Source: Salmonella enterica subsp. enterica serovar Typhimurium str. LT2 (GTDB lineage Bacteria > Pseudomonadota > Gammaproteobacteria > Enterobacterales > Enterobacteriaceae). From it: a stretch of DNA of 64,000 nucleotides. This document shows, in pieces, positions 22,895 to 31,433 of this stretch (within the stretch, counting starts at the first letter, position 1; the number at the start of each line of letters is the position of its first letter). Where the stretch lies: positions 2,728,001 to 2,792,000 of the forward strand of contig NC_003197.2 in assembly GCF_000006945.2 (NCBI RefSeq). The letters are read 5' to 3'. A model generated the notes under the pieces. That model saw only the letters and a list, made by a program, of their open reading frames with translations. It made no database searches and was not told the DNA's origin. The position numbers and the translations under genes were made by a program.

Positions 22895-23923
22895 TTAACC
22901 GACAGTGACAATGACAAACTCATCCGGGTCCGGCAGGACCATCAGCGGCGCAGACTGCGTCATGGTATATTCATTCGCCGGATCCCCCACCGTCAGCCAG
23001 TGTTTGGGATAACGGGTGGCGGCAACAATACCCTCCGCGAGCGCCTGTGAATCCTGAATGGCACCATAGCAGCGGATACCTTCTGCCGCCGTATTTCCCA
23101 GAACCAGAGTCCCTTCAGGCAGGTAACGCTTTTCGGTCCCGTTATCAGCAACATAGGATGTTTTAGCCACCACAATGGCCAAATCTCCGTAATACCCCTT
23201 GAACGACACCACAGCCCCAAGGTCCTTCACCGCCGTTTCCAGCTGAGAATTTGAACCGCGGCGTGTATCCAGTTTTTCACGGAACAGCTTAAAACCGTTC
23301 AGCAGACGCCAGACTTTCCCGTCCATCACGGCAATATTGATCAGACCGGATGCCTGGTCGCAGTACATATCCAGATCATAAGTCGGGTCAAAGGTTTCCC
23401 TGTCCTGCTCTGACCATTTTTTACCTGTGGCCTGAATAATGTTATTCCCGGCGGAGCGACCAAAATCCACCTCCACGGTGTCAAACTGCTCGCCCTGCAT
23501 GGTGTATTTCCCGTTCAGCACCGCACTGACGGCCTGCATCTCCTCCACCTGGACGATGGCCTTCTCTTCCTGCTTCAGGTTATCGGTCAGAATGCGCAGA
23601 CGACGGTAGGCCGGATCGTTAAGCCTGGCCGGGTCTTCACCCGGCAGACGCTCAACAACCTGCGCATAGTTAACTTCATGCTTCGGTTTGACATACCCCG
23701 GACGCAGTACGCGCGTTTCCCCGCCGCGGTTACGCAGAACCTTCCCTCCAACCACCGGAGATACATAAGCGGCAATCGGTGTTTTTCCGGTAATTTTGTC
23801 CAGCATGACTTCCTGGGTAGGAAATGTCACAGTACGGCGAAAAAACAGGCTCAGGAAGAGTGGGTTAAATTTAACTTTCTGCTCGGTATAACCCAGCAAC
23901 TGGCGGGTGGTAAACAATCCCAT
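22895..23923 (-). CDS. E: Major capsid protein E
   Basis: 342 residues against 341 in lambda gpE; HK97-fold shell subunit. The N-terminus MGLFTTRQLLGYTEQKVKFN and the C-terminal MTQSAPLMVLPDPDEFVIVT are conserved. It assembles the icosahedral prohead around the Nu3-like scaffold and is clamped by protein D. It is flanked on both sides by strong hairpins (22866-22886 and 23955-23973), as expected for a highly expressed gene. Confidence 0.97.
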   Translation of the reverse strand: MGLFTTRQLLGYTEQKVKFNPLFLSLFFRRTVTFPTQEVMLDKITGKTPIAAYVSPVVGGKVLRNRGGETRVLRPGYVKPKHEVNYAQVVERLPGEDPARLNDPAYRRLRILTDNLKQEEKAIVQVEEMQAVSAVLNGKYTMQGEQFDTVEVDFGRSAGNNIIQATGKKWSEQDRETFDPTYDLDMYCDQASGLINIAVMDGKVWRLLNGFKLFREKLDTRRGSNSQLETAVKDLGAVVSFKGYYGDLAIVVAKTSYVADNGTEKRYLPEGTLVLGNTAAEGIRCYGAIQDSQALAEGIVAATRYPKHWLTVGDPANEYTMTQSAPLMVLPDPDEFVIVTVG

Positions 23924-23954
23924 AAATGGTGTCCTCCGGACGTTAAATACGATA

Positions 23955-23973
23955 AAGGCCGCTTCGCGGCCTT
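23955..23973 (-). terminator. Hairpin between D and E
   Basis: AAGGCCGC-GAA-GCGGCCTT on the minus strand, followed by TATCG. An 8-bp GC-rich stem with tetraloop-like turn; probably an mRNA-stability element. Confidence 0.5.
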
Positions 23974-23977
23974 CTTA

Positions 23978-24325
23978 TTACGGTAAAGCGGCGTGACTGA
24001 CGGCGCTTCCGGCGAATGCATTTGCCTGCTTAATGGCATCCACACTCTTCGGCCATGCCAGTGATTCTGTGGCAAAGGTGCCGCTCTTCCAGTACGTCAG
24101 CAGGTTTTCCGACCCGTCCAGCTCAAGGGCCAGAACCCCGACCGCCGTTCCGGCCTTCTGCCCGTCCCAGGCCACCAGTTTCCCGGTGGTATCATCCAGC
24201 ATCAGGGGCGTCAGCATCGGTGTGGCCGCCGTTATCCCGCTGACTCCCGTTGCGGTATGTGCCGGATCGTTACCGGCGAAAATGCGGTTATCCGCACGTT
24301 TCTCAATAGTGGTGGTAAATGACAT
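23978..24325 (-). CDS. D: Capsid decoration protein D
   Basis: 115 residues, homologue of lambda gpD (110), a trimeric protein that locks the expanded capsid at the local three-fold axes. Typical D features are the flexible N-terminus and the hydrophobic core segment VGVLALELDGSENLLTYWKS. It is separated by 12 bases from the C/nu3 stop. Confidence 0.96.
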   Translation of the reverse strand: MSFTTTIEKRADNRIFAGNDPAHTATGVSGITAATPMLTPLMLDDTTGKLVAWDGQKAGTAVGVLALELDGSENLLTYWKSGTFATESLAWPKSVDAIKQANAFAGSAVSHAALP

Positions 24326-24337
24326 ACTGTCTCCTTA

Positions 24338-24931
24338 TCAGGTGGCTGAAGTACCGGGAATACTCATCAACAACGTCGTTTCGGTATCATTACTGTGGCC
24401 TTTGCCGCCGGATATGGGGCCCGGGGAATGAGACTGCATGAAAGCATCAAATGCGTTGTTCATGCTCAGCCCCGCATTACCGGATTTGTCCGGCGCGGCA
24501 GCCAGCAGGTCACGGGCCTGATCTGTGGTCATACCAGGCATGACAGCCAGTTTTTCCGCCAACTCTTCACGGCCTTTCGCCTCATCAAGCGCCATCACGG
24601 CATCATGAAGTGACGTTGCCGCAGCGATCGGCGATGCTGCCAGAATGGTTCTGGCCTGTTCCACCGTCATCTCTGGCATGGCCGCCAGTGTCTGTGCGAG
24701 TGTTTCCCGACCACCAGCTTCTTCCAGGGCAAGGATACGGTCAGCGGTGCTGGTCGTGTCCGCCGGCGCGGCGGCAGCCAGAATAGACTTCGCCTGAGCA
24801 ACGCTCATTCCCGGCTGCCCGGCCAGCATCTGTGCCAGTGCCTCATGCCCCCTGGCCTCCGGGCAACCCAGAATTCCCATTACGCGCTGGTTTTCCTGCG
24901 TGACAGCGTCAGCTGCACTTAATTCAGGCAT
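24338..24931 (-). CDS. nu3: Internal scaffold protein (Nu3-like), nested in C
   Basis: An in-frame ATG at 24931 inside gene C is preceded by ACAGGAGG with five bases of spacing, a much better ribosome site than any other internal Met. The 197-residue product (MPELSAADAVTQENQRVMGI) is acidic, helical and repetitive, as expected for the head scaffold that lambda makes from nu3 in the same position. It should be removed by the C protease during prohead maturation. Confidence 0.85.
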   Translation of the reverse strand: MPELSAADAVTQENQRVMGILGCPEARGHEALAQMLAGQPGMSVAQAKSILAAAAPADTTSTADRILALEEAGGRETLAQTLAAMPEMTVEQARTILAASPIAAATSLHDAVMALDEAKGREELAEKLAVMPGMTTDQARDLLAAAPDKSGNAGLSMNNAFDAFMQSHSPGPISGGKGHSNDTETTLLMSIPGTSAT

Positions 24932-25834
24932 AGTGCCTCCTGTCTTGTTACTGTTGATAGCTTCTGCCATCACGCCGATGGCGTCAGCAGCATTCACCAT
25001 TCCATCTGCCAGTCCGGTAGTGATAATGGCCTGCCCGTCATACACTGCCGCCTCCGTCGCCATTACCGCATCGACAGACAACCCCGTGTACCGGGCCACT
25101 TTTTCTGCAAACATCTTTCTGGCCTCGTCCATTCGCTGCTGGTAGTCGGCATAGACACTTTCCGGTAATTTCTGGCTGGGCGTCAGATCAGCCTTGTGTG
25201 CGCCAGAATAGATAAGGGTGATATCGATCCCTTCCTGTTTCAGTTTTTCGGCGTAGCTGGTATGCGCCATCACCACACCAATTGATCCCATTCTGGACGT
25301 CTGGGTCACAAGGCGGTGCGAACAGGCTGCCGCCAGCAACATGGCCGCCGAACAGGCTGTTTCATTTGCCAGTGCCCAGACAGGTTTCTGTTCGCGCATC
25401 CGGTAAATCATGTCAGCACAGTCAAACGCCCCGGCAGCCTGACCGCCGGGACTGTCAATATCCAGCAGAATGCCTTTTACCTCCGGATCTGAAACCGCCT
25501 GTTGTAGCCGGGCAGTGACACCGTCATATCCGGTCATCCCTGAAAAGGGACGCATTCCGCCGAGTTTATGAACCAGTGTTCCGGTCACGGGTAATACCGC
25601 AATACCGTTCACTACCTGATAAAAACGTGCCTGCGGCTTTCCGGTCGCCATAAAATCGCCTGTGACCAGTGCCATATCCGACTGATCCAGACTTTCGTTA
25701 TTACCGGGAATGTGCAGGCTGTTAATGCCTGACTCCCTGCCCAGCGCGCAAAAGAAAACCCGCGCATAGGCGGGTTCAAGCAGCAACGGAGCACTGGTTG
25801 CCTGGCTGATGATGTGCGAGAGATTACGTTGCAC
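24338..25834 (-). CDS. C: Prohead protease C (peptidase S49 family) with scaffold tail
   Basis: 498 residues. Residues 1-300 are an S49/SppA-like serine peptidase (GILLDIDSPGGQAAGAFDCA, ETACSAAMLLAAACSHRLVT with the catalytic Ser in CSAAM). The C-terminal 200 residues, rich in repeats of MPGM/MPEMTVEQARTILAA, form the scaffold region that is also made separately from an internal start. The true start is taken as GTG 25834 behind GGAGGAGG, overlapping the portal stop, because the protein then aligns with lambda gpC (LSHII..LLEPAYARVFFCAL). Confidence 0.93.
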   Translation of the reverse strand: MQRNLSHIISQATSAPLLLEPAYARVFFCALGRESGINSLHIPGNNESLDQSDMALVTGDFMATGKPQARFYQVVNGIAVLPVTGTLVHKLGGMRPFSGMTGYDGVTARLQQAVSDPEVKGILLDIDSPGGQAAGAFDCADMIYRMREQKPVWALANETACSAAMLLAAACSHRLVTQTSRMGSIGVVMAHTSYAEKLKQEGIDITLIYSGAHKADLTPSQKLPESVYADYQQRMDEARKMFAEKVARYTGLSVDAVMATEAAVYDGQAIITTGLADGMVNAADAIGVMAEAINSNKTGGTMPELSAADAVTQENQRVMGILGCPEARGHEALAQMLAGQPGMSVAQAKSILAAAAPADTTSTADRILALEEAGGRETLAQTLAAMPEMTVEQARTILAASPIAAATSLHDAVMALDEAKGREELAEKLAVMPGMTTDQARDLLAAAPDKSGNAGLSMNNAFDAFMQSHSPGPISGGKGHSNDTETTLLMSIPGTSAT

Positions 25835-27404
25835 GCTTTTCCTCCTCCGTCTGACGGCTCGCCGCGATCTGTTGTTGATAGGTATCAGTGATCCATACCG
25901 GACGCGAAAGTCCGGCTGCCCGCCGTTCTTCGGATTCCCTGACCTGCTGGCGGAATATCTCCTGGTAATCCTCGCCCATAATGGCGAGTTCTTTTTCATA
26001 GGTACTCAGCCCGGCCTCAATACGCATCACGGATTCCTGAACCTCCTTGAGTCCGTCAATCGCCATACGTCCGGCACCAATCCACTCCGAGCGGCTCCAG
26101 CTGGATCGGGCCTCCCAGAAGGAAAACCTGGCCCGGGGTGCCCGGATAACTCCCCGTATCAGCGCCTCCTCCAGCCAGCAGGAAAACATTTGTGTCGCCA
26201 GCCGTCCGGCAATGAACCGGCGCCGCCCCAGGAAATAGCGCCAGGACTCATTGGCAGATGCGCGGGCGCTGGAATAGCTGACCTGAGAATAATCACGCGA
26301 AAGCTGCTCATAAGAGACCCCCAGCCCGGCGGCAATATACCGGAGCAGCGCCTGCTCCAGCGCTGAAAAGCCATTATCGGAATCCTGCGCAGTCTGCAGA
26401 TTCAGCTCATCACCCGGGTACAGGTGGGGAATTTTTACACCGCCCAGTTTGATACTGTTGGTACTGTAATAGCGGGCATAATTTGCCAGCATGTTAACAA
26501 GGGGCGTATCTTTGTTATCTGCCGCCGTGATGTATTCAAAGGCTTTCTCGGAATCGAGTTCGCTTTCGATCGTGGCGGCGTACATGGCTTTGACAATCGC
26601 GGACTGAAGCTGCGTTGCCTGCAGGGTATCAAGCATCTTCAGCCGCTCCATCACACTGTAAAACTGATTGGCACCGCGCGTCTGTCCGTCCTCAACCGGC
26701 TCGAAAATATGTAACATCGCGGGTCGTCCGGACGGCAGAAAACGAGGAATACGGGTCCAGCGTTCCCCACCAGCCACCGGCCAGTCATCATCACAGACAT
26801 GATAGGCGAGGGCTTTTCCATTCCGGTCCGTTTCCACTCCTGCGCGAAGCTGGCGGTTTCCGCGGGCATACCCCGGCGTGTCCACCCGTTTCGGACTGAC
26901 AGCCTTGAATCGGGTACGGAAAACCTGCGTGGTTTCAGCGTCCCAGACAGGCTGGAGAAAAATTTCACCATTAAAGGCGTGAACGCCCACGCCTTCACGG
27001 ATGAACTCTGTAAAAGTACGCTTCCCCTCGGCATCCATTTCGCCAAAAATACCATCGCAATATTCTGTCCATGCAGCTTCAACCTCATCCACAAAACTCT
27101 TCGCTGCGCTCTCACGCATACCAAGATAGCGCCAGTTTGGACGATAGCTGATAAGAAACAGGTGTCCGACAATATGATCCTTGTGCAGCGCCACCGCATT
27201 TGCTGCAATACCATTATTACGGACCAGATCATCAGCCCGCGCATTGCCGAGGCGCAACGAAGGCAGCAGCGCGGCATCCACGCTTTCCGCCGGGGGCATC
27301 CAGTCAGCCATCTGTCCGCCGAAACCGATCCCCCCGCCGGTGTATCCCAGACTTTCCCGCAGCGGCGTGCCGTGAACATCCACCAGAACCGGGGTGCGCT
27401 TCAC
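25824..27404 (-). CDS. B: Portal protein B
   Basis: 526 residues, clear lambda gpB homologue (533). It makes the dodecameric portal through which DNA is pumped. Conserved blocks include NARADDLVRNNGIAANAVAL, FEPVEDGQTRGANQFYSVME and ASANESWRYFLGRRRF. The GTG start at 27404 overlaps the W stop as GTGA and follows GGGGGTGAG. The 3' end overlaps C by 11 bases. Confidence 0.96.
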   Translation of the reverse strand: MKRTPVLVDVHGTPLRESLGYTGGGIGFGGQMADWMPPAESVDAALLPSLRLGNARADDLVRNNGIAANAVALHKDHIVGHLFLISYRPNWRYLGMRESAAKSFVDEVEAAWTEYCDGIFGEMDAEGKRTFTEFIREGVGVHAFNGEIFLQPVWDAETTQVFRTRFKAVSPKRVDTPGYARGNRQLRAGVETDRNGKALAYHVCDDDWPVAGGERWTRIPRFLPSGRPAMLHIFEPVEDGQTRGANQFYSVMERLKMLDTLQATQLQSAIVKAMYAATIESELDSEKAFEYITAADNKDTPLVNMLANYARYYSTNSIKLGGVKIPHLYPGDELNLQTAQDSDNGFSALEQALLRYIAAGLGVSYEQLSRDYSQVSYSSARASANESWRYFLGRRRFIAGRLATQMFSCWLEEALIRGVIRAPRARFSFWEARSSWSRSEWIGAGRMAIDGLKEVQESVMRIEAGLSTYEKELAIMGEDYQEIFRQQVRESEERRAAGLSRPVWITDTYQQQIAASRQTEEEKRAT

Positions 27405-27604
27405 AGTCTCACCCCCACAGGTGCCCGGCGGCGACCATTGCACAGTGACGCCTCAAGTTCCGCGACATATTTTTTCAGATCCCCTACCGATGTCGCGGTA
27501 AATTCAACCCGTCGCCCGTCTTTCTGAACCGTCGCCACCCGTTTTCCCGTCATCAGGTCATGCAGCGCGACGCGGGCTTCCTGTAGCTCAGTGATTGTTG
27601 CCAT
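27401..27604 (-). CDS. W: Head completion protein W
   Basis: 67 residues against 68 in lambda. gpW plugs the portal after packaging and makes the platform for FII. It opens MATITELQEARVALHDLMTG and keeps the GKRVATVQKDGRRVEFT block. ATG 27604 follows GGAGGAG. It overlaps the end of A by 17 bases and the start of B by four. Confidence 0.95.
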   Translation of the reverse strand: MATITELQEARVALHDLMTGKRVATVQKDGRRVEFTATSVGDLKKYVAELEASLCNGRRRAPVGVRL

Positions 27605-29519
27605 TAACTCCTCCTGCCAGCATTGCGGCCAGTTGTTCAAGTGTCGGGGTATCCTGCTCTTCGCTTTTCCTTGATGTCGCCAGCGCCTCCAGATCCAGTT
27701 GCCAGCGCTGCACAGACACCCGTAACGCTGCACTGGCATAGACAAGACAATCCAGCGCTTCGTTACGACGTCCTTTGGCATCCCATAACAGCCGGAATTT
27801 TCCGTTAACCAGTTTCTCCACCAGCTCTTCGGCTACCAGTTGCTTCGCTTCCACCTCCGTAAAAACATCCGGATTATCCGGAAAGCGGATCGCATAAGGC
27901 GTGGCTTCGTCGGCAGGCGCAGTAACCGCCCCCATTCTGGCGTAAAGCATTTCTTTGGCAGTATCAGTACCGATTTCGCACAGGAATACCCCGCTCTGGT
28001 TGCGTTTTTTAGGCATGGTAATAACGGGTTTTCCGTAAACGGAGGCCCCTTTGACAGGCAGCACGCGGAAAATGCCGTGTTTTTTTGAGCGTTTATAGAC
28101 GATTTCTGCATCGATACCGCCGATATCCCAGCAGATACGGGAAATGGAAATATCCGTCCCGTCAGCATGACGATATTTTTTATTAATGACGGCATCCACA
28201 CGCTGCAGGGTATCTTCATCATCATGCCGTCCCATGATAATTTGCTTATCAATAAGGAAAGCCTCTTCGCCCGGCGCCCAGCCCCAGACATACATTTCAT
28301 AACGGTTACGCTGGGAGTCGATACCAGCGGTCAGATACACCACCCGCTCCGGAACCGGCGCCGCATAATGAATCACTTTTTCCAGCAAAAGCTCATGGCT
28401 GAGTTTTTCGGCCACCGCCTCTTCATAAGGCTCGCCCAACGTGGTGTTTATAAAGGTTTTCACACCATTTGGATCTTTCAGCGCATCCAGCCAGTCATAA
28501 ATAATCTGTATCCAGGTGGTAAAGGGACTGTAAGCCGTCCAGATATGAAAGGTAATGGATCGTGGCGGCGGAACCTCCTCACCGGACGCGCTGAAATAAG
28601 CCAGTCCATCGCGTGTCCACATGCCTGTGTTATCGCAAATCCAGCGGCCTGCTTTCTGATCAAGTTCCGATTGACGGATCACGCATCCATTATGTTCACA
28701 AAGGTAATACACCGTCTCCGGCTTGCTTTTCTCCCATTTCAGACCGAACGGCGTACTGCCATCACCGAATTTAAGGTACTGTTCTTCGCCACAATGCGGA
28801 CACGGTACATAAAAACGCATAAAATGCGCCGATTCATTTGCCGCCTTTTCAATCTGGCATGACCCTTTGACTTTTGGTGTGGAGCCCCGAATGGATTTAG
28901 GCCAGACAGAACCTTCAATACGTTTATCCCCCAGCAGCGTCGGCGAACCTTCTTTCTCGACATCCGGCTCAAAAGATGACAATTCGTCATAGCAGACCAC
29001 ATCCACCGATTTTTCACGGTAGTTTTTGGCTGCTGCACCGCCGAGGCACCAGAACCCGACACCGGAAGAAAAGCGTTTCAGGGTAAGCGTGTTATCACGA
29101 TGTTTACGCCCGAACCAGGGGGCCAGCTCCAGCAATACAGGAACATCCCTGATAGTCGGCTCCACGTGGGATTTCATAAAATCCTCAGCGGATGAGTCGG
29201 TCGGCTGGAACAGCAGGCTGTTGCGCGACTTGTGCTCTATGAAATAGCCTTCCACCCCCAGCAACATTTTGGTATAGCCCACGCGGGCAGACTTAATGAG
29301 GTTTACAACGCGGATCAGTTCATACCCCATCGCGTTCATTATCGCTACCTGAAACGGCAGCGTTTCCCATTTGCCGGGGGTGTAGGAGGACTCTTTTGGC
29401 AGATAGTAATACTCATCAGCCCACTGCACGGTGGTAAGCGGTACGGGAATATGAAGCGCTATCAGCCCGTTAGTTATGGCTCTGTTGGCATTATTCGCCC
29501 TGCGCTCTCCGGAAATCAT
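27588..29519 (-). CDS. A: Terminase large subunit A
   Basis: 643 residues (lambda gpA 641). The N-terminal packaging ATPase holds the Walker A-like VKSARVGYTK-type block (here LIKSARVGYTKMLLGV) and Walker B (VDVVCYDELSSF). The C-terminal endonuclease half (DIGGIDAEIVYKRSKKHGIF) cuts cos. A CPHCGEE and CEHNGC cysteine pair lies between them. ATG 29519 with GGAGAAG upstream was chosen by fit with lambda. It overlaps Nu1 by 29 bases. Confidence 0.97.
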   Translation of the reverse strand: MISGERRANNANRAITNGLIALHIPVPLTTVQWADEYYYLPKESSYTPGKWETLPFQVAIMNAMGYELIRVVNLIKSARVGYTKMLLGVEGYFIEHKSRNSLLFQPTDSSAEDFMKSHVEPTIRDVPVLLELAPWFGRKHRDNTLTLKRFSSGVGFWCLGGAAAKNYREKSVDVVCYDELSSFEPDVEKEGSPTLLGDKRIEGSVWPKSIRGSTPKVKGSCQIEKAANESAHFMRFYVPCPHCGEEQYLKFGDGSTPFGLKWEKSKPETVYYLCEHNGCVIRQSELDQKAGRWICDNTGMWTRDGLAYFSASGEEVPPPRSITFHIWTAYSPFTTWIQIIYDWLDALKDPNGVKTFINTTLGEPYEEAVAEKLSHELLLEKVIHYAAPVPERVVYLTAGIDSQRNRYEMYVWGWAPGEEAFLIDKQIIMGRHDDEDTLQRVDAVINKKYRHADGTDISISRICWDIGGIDAEIVYKRSKKHGIFRVLPVKGASVYGKPVITMPKKRNQSGVFLCEIGTDTAKEMLYARMGAVTAPADEATPYAIRFPDNPDVFTEVEAKQLVAEELVEKLVNGKFRLLWDAKGRRNEALDCLVYASAALRVSVQRWQLDLEALATSRKSEEQDTPTLEQLAAMLAGGVNGNNH

Positions 29520-30036
29520 CGGTCCACTTCTCCACATCCGCTATCGTGGCGGCCCTGCCTGACGCCCTGGCGATTTCCGTTCTGACCACATCGATGTGCG
29601 ACTGGCACAGATCAGGATATTTGCGCTGTAATACCAGCGGTACCCTTGACAGTATCCCTGCTATTTCCTGAGCCACCCGTTGCAGGATGTAGGTGAACAG
29701 TTCGGTCTCAAGAACCAGCCCTTCGCGCTCAGCATTTTTAAGTTCCTGCGCATCCGCCTGGGCTTTTGTCAGGCGGTAGCGCTCATAGTCGATGGTGCCG
29801 GGATTAAGATCTGATTCCGCAGCGGCACGTAAATCATCAACCTCTTTACGCAGCTTTTCATTTTCAATAGACGCATCACGCTCCGCGTACCATGAAATCG
29901 CTGCCGCGGTGTCGAACACTGCTTCGTTACCTTTTCCTCCTCCGGAAACAAGTGGCAGCCCCTGGCTTTGCCAGGCTGTGACAGTTCTGACGTCACAACC
30001 AAAAATTTCAGCCAGTTTTTTTTTATTCACGTTCAT
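29491..30036 (-). CDS. Nu1: Terminase small subunit Nu1
   Basis: 181 residues, the same length as lambda gpNu1. The N-terminal winged helix-turn-helix (VNKKKLAEIFGCDVRTVTAW) binds cosB; a weak nucleotide-binding region and the A-interacting C-terminus follow. It begins about 170 bases from the cosN-like site at 30207-30227, the same geometry as in lambda, and marks the left end of the packaged genome. Confidence 0.95.
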   Translation of the reverse strand: MNVNKKKLAEIFGCDVRTVTAWQSQGLPLVSGGGKGNEAVFDTAAAISWYAERDASIENEKLRKEVDDLRAAAESDLNPGTIDYERYRLTKAQADAQELKNAEREGLVLETELFTYILQRVAQEIAGILSRVPLVLQRKYPDLCQSHIDVVRTEIARASGRAATIADVEKWTDDFRRAQGE

Positions 30037-30206
30037 GGAAAAGTCTCCCGGAAACAGGAAAGGATCTGCGATCTTCGTTTTTAACTAAAAACGTTATCCA
30101 GCAGATCCTTTCTTTTTTTCTAAAAAAACCTTTAAAAACAGGAAATAAACAATAAGAAGAACGGATCTGGCTTTTCTCTGAAAATTTTCATAAGGAGTGA
30201 AATCCT

Positions 30207-30227
30207 GCGACGCTGCCGCCCCGTAAC
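30207..30227 (-). other. Predicted cos site (cosN)
   Basis: Read on the minus strand, GTTACGGGGCGGCAGCGTCGC closely follows lambda cosN (GTTACG then GGGCGGCGACCTCGC). A TATGAAAATTTTC block 20 bases downstream also matches the lambda cos region, and AAGAAAGGATCT and GCAGATCCTTTCC repeats before Nu1 could serve as cosB R sites. The exact nick positions are inferred from lambda. Confidence 0.85.
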
Positions 30228-30271
30228 AGGCAGAATTCCCGGAAAGGACCCTGGAAAAAACCGAACAGTTA

Positions 30272-30288
30272 TTGTTACAATATAACAA
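30272..30288. promoter_or_regulatory. Zur-type operator before the pliG-like gene
   Basis: TTGTTACAATATAACAA has perfect 6-base inverted arms. Its centre differs by one base from the enterobacterial Zur consensus core TGTTATAATATAACA. It lies 35-51 bases before the ATG of the PliG-like gene, where it would overlap the promoter. Zinc-dependent repression is inferred. Confidence 0.65.
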
Positions 30289-30322
30289 TTAATCATTTTA
30301 ACGCTGACTGAGGGTCTTACAT

Positions 30323-30724
30323 ATGAAATTCAAGAGTATTGCTAAAACTGTTTTTCTTTTTGCACTGCTAACCTCAGCTGGCTTTGCAACTGGTAAAAAC
30401 GTGAATGTCGAATTCGATAAAGGACAAAATAGCGCCCGCTATTCCGGCGTAATAAAGGGATACGATTACGATACATATAACTTCCAGGCCAGAAAGGGGC
30501 AGAAAGTACATGTAAGTATTTCGAATGAAGGCGCAGATACCTACCTGTTCGGGCCAGGAATTAGCGATTCCGTTGACCTGTCCAGATATTCATCTGAACT
30601 GGATGGCAATGGCCAGTACACGCTACCGGCGTCCGGAAAATACGAACTGAAAGTACTTCAGACACGTAATGAAGCTCGTAAAAACAAAGCGAAAAAATAC
30701 AGCGTCAATATTCAGATAAAATAA
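30323..30724 (+). CDS. pliG: Periplasmic inhibitor of g-type lysozyme (PliG homologue)
   Basis: 133 residues with a signal peptide (residues 1-24, LLTSAGFATG) and a mature beta-sandwich domain. It is strikingly similar to chromosomal PliG/YcgK, including YSGVIKGYDYDTYNF, KGQKVHVSISNEGADTYLFG and LPASGKYELKVLQTRNEARK. PliG protects peptidoglycan from host goose-type lysozyme. The gene lies on the strand opposite the lysis and late genes, has GAGGG eight bases before the ATG, its own Zur-like operator upstream, and a terminator (30922-30960) downstream: an autonomous moron likely to be expressed in the lysogen. Confidence 0.92.
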   Translation: MKFKSIAKTVFLFALLTSAGFATGKNVNVEFDKGQNSARYSGVIKGYDYDTYNFQARKGQKVHVSISNEGADTYLFGPGISDSVDLSRYSSELDGNGQYTLPASGKYELKVLQTRNEARKNKAKKYSVNIQIK

Positions 30725-30921
30725 ATGCCAGCCTGGTCAGGGGGTTCGTTCCAACACCAAACTTTTCAGCCACTGGGTTATTTCATGAGGTGTACCAGTT
30801 TTTAGCGTCTGGTTACGTTTTTGAGGTGTACGAAAACTGGCTTATATCAGTACGATAAAAACGCGATGTGGTAGTACGCAGACCCAGAGACATTGTCATG
30901 TTTATGCATTTCTGAAACTCC

Positions 30922-30960
30922 CCCGCAGGTAAGCTCCTTTTCCCTCCTGCGGGAATTTTT
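30922..30960 (+). terminator. Terminator after pliG-like gene
   Basis: CCCGCAGG (30922-30929) and CCTGCGGG (30946-30953) form an 8-bp stem followed by AATTTTTT. It ends the plus-strand moron transcript at the edge of Rz. The preceding 200 bases hold no gene, only a direct repeat GAGGTGTAC (30787 and 30833). Confidence 0.8.
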
Positions 30961-31433
30961 TATTTGCACTGCGTCCGGATGTACTCCTGCAAATACTTCA
31001 GTTTTTCCTGATCGCTGATGATTCCGGCGCGGATATCGAGAACGTTTTGTCCAGCAACTGGAGAGAGTTCGACGGTGGCAGCATTGCCCACGCGGCGGGT
31101 ACTGGCGGTTTTGGTTGTGGTTGTGGTTGGCACTGTACAGCGTCCTTCGACACGCACCCGGCTACCAGCAGCAAGGCGGCGCTGCAAATCAGTATTCCTG
31201 TTTTGTGCATCAGCTAGTTCCTTTGTGTATTTTGCATCGAGGGCGGCAACGTCACGCTGGCGCTTCGTCATATCGGTAATTGTCTCGTTCGCCAGCTTCA
31301 GGTTGTGAGTAGCAGTATCACGCTGGTACTTGTAAGTGATAGCGTTATTGCGGTAGTGATTTGCCAGCCGACCGGCAACAATTAGCGAGACGAGCAACAG
31401 GCCAACAAACATCGTTTTCCAGTTGAACATCAT
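30960..31433 (-). CDS. Rz: Rz inner-membrane spanin subunit
   Basis: 157 residues with one N-terminal signal-anchor helix (residues 6-22, TMFVGLLLVSLIVAGRL) and a long periplasmic coiled coil. With Rz1 it fuses inner and outer membranes at the last step of lysis. The start overlaps the endolysin stop (ATGATG at 31433). The Rz1 gene is nested entirely inside it in another frame. Confidence 0.9.
   Translation of the reverse strand: MMFNWKTMFVGLLLVSLIVAGRLANHYRNNAITYKYQRDTATHNLKLANETITDMTKRQRDVAALDAKYTKELADAQNRNTDLQRRLAAGSRVRVEGRCTVPTTTTTKTASTRRVGNAATVELSPVAGQNVLDIRAGIISDQEKLKYLQEYIRTQCK
30998..31210 (-). CDS. Rz1: Rz1 outer-membrane spanin lipoprotein (nested in Rz)
   Basis: 70 residues in a different frame within Rz. 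It has a lipoprotein signal with lipobox LVAGC (Cys at residue 19) and a proline-rich mature part (QPQPQPKPPVPAAW), both diagnostic of Rz1. Nested embedding in Rz is the lambda arrangement. Confidence 0.9.
   Translation of the reverse strand: MHKTGILICSAALLLVAGCVSKDAVQCQPQPQPKPPVPAAWAMLPPSNSLQLLDKTFSISAPESSAIRKN

Noticed and set aside
24040..24431. A 132-codon plus-strand frame opposite D and the end of C
   Set aside because: Antisense to two well-supported head genes with no domain.
30094..30288. A 64-codon frame across the cos region
   Set aside because: It overlaps cosN/cosB-like DNA, which explains conservation here; the product looks random.
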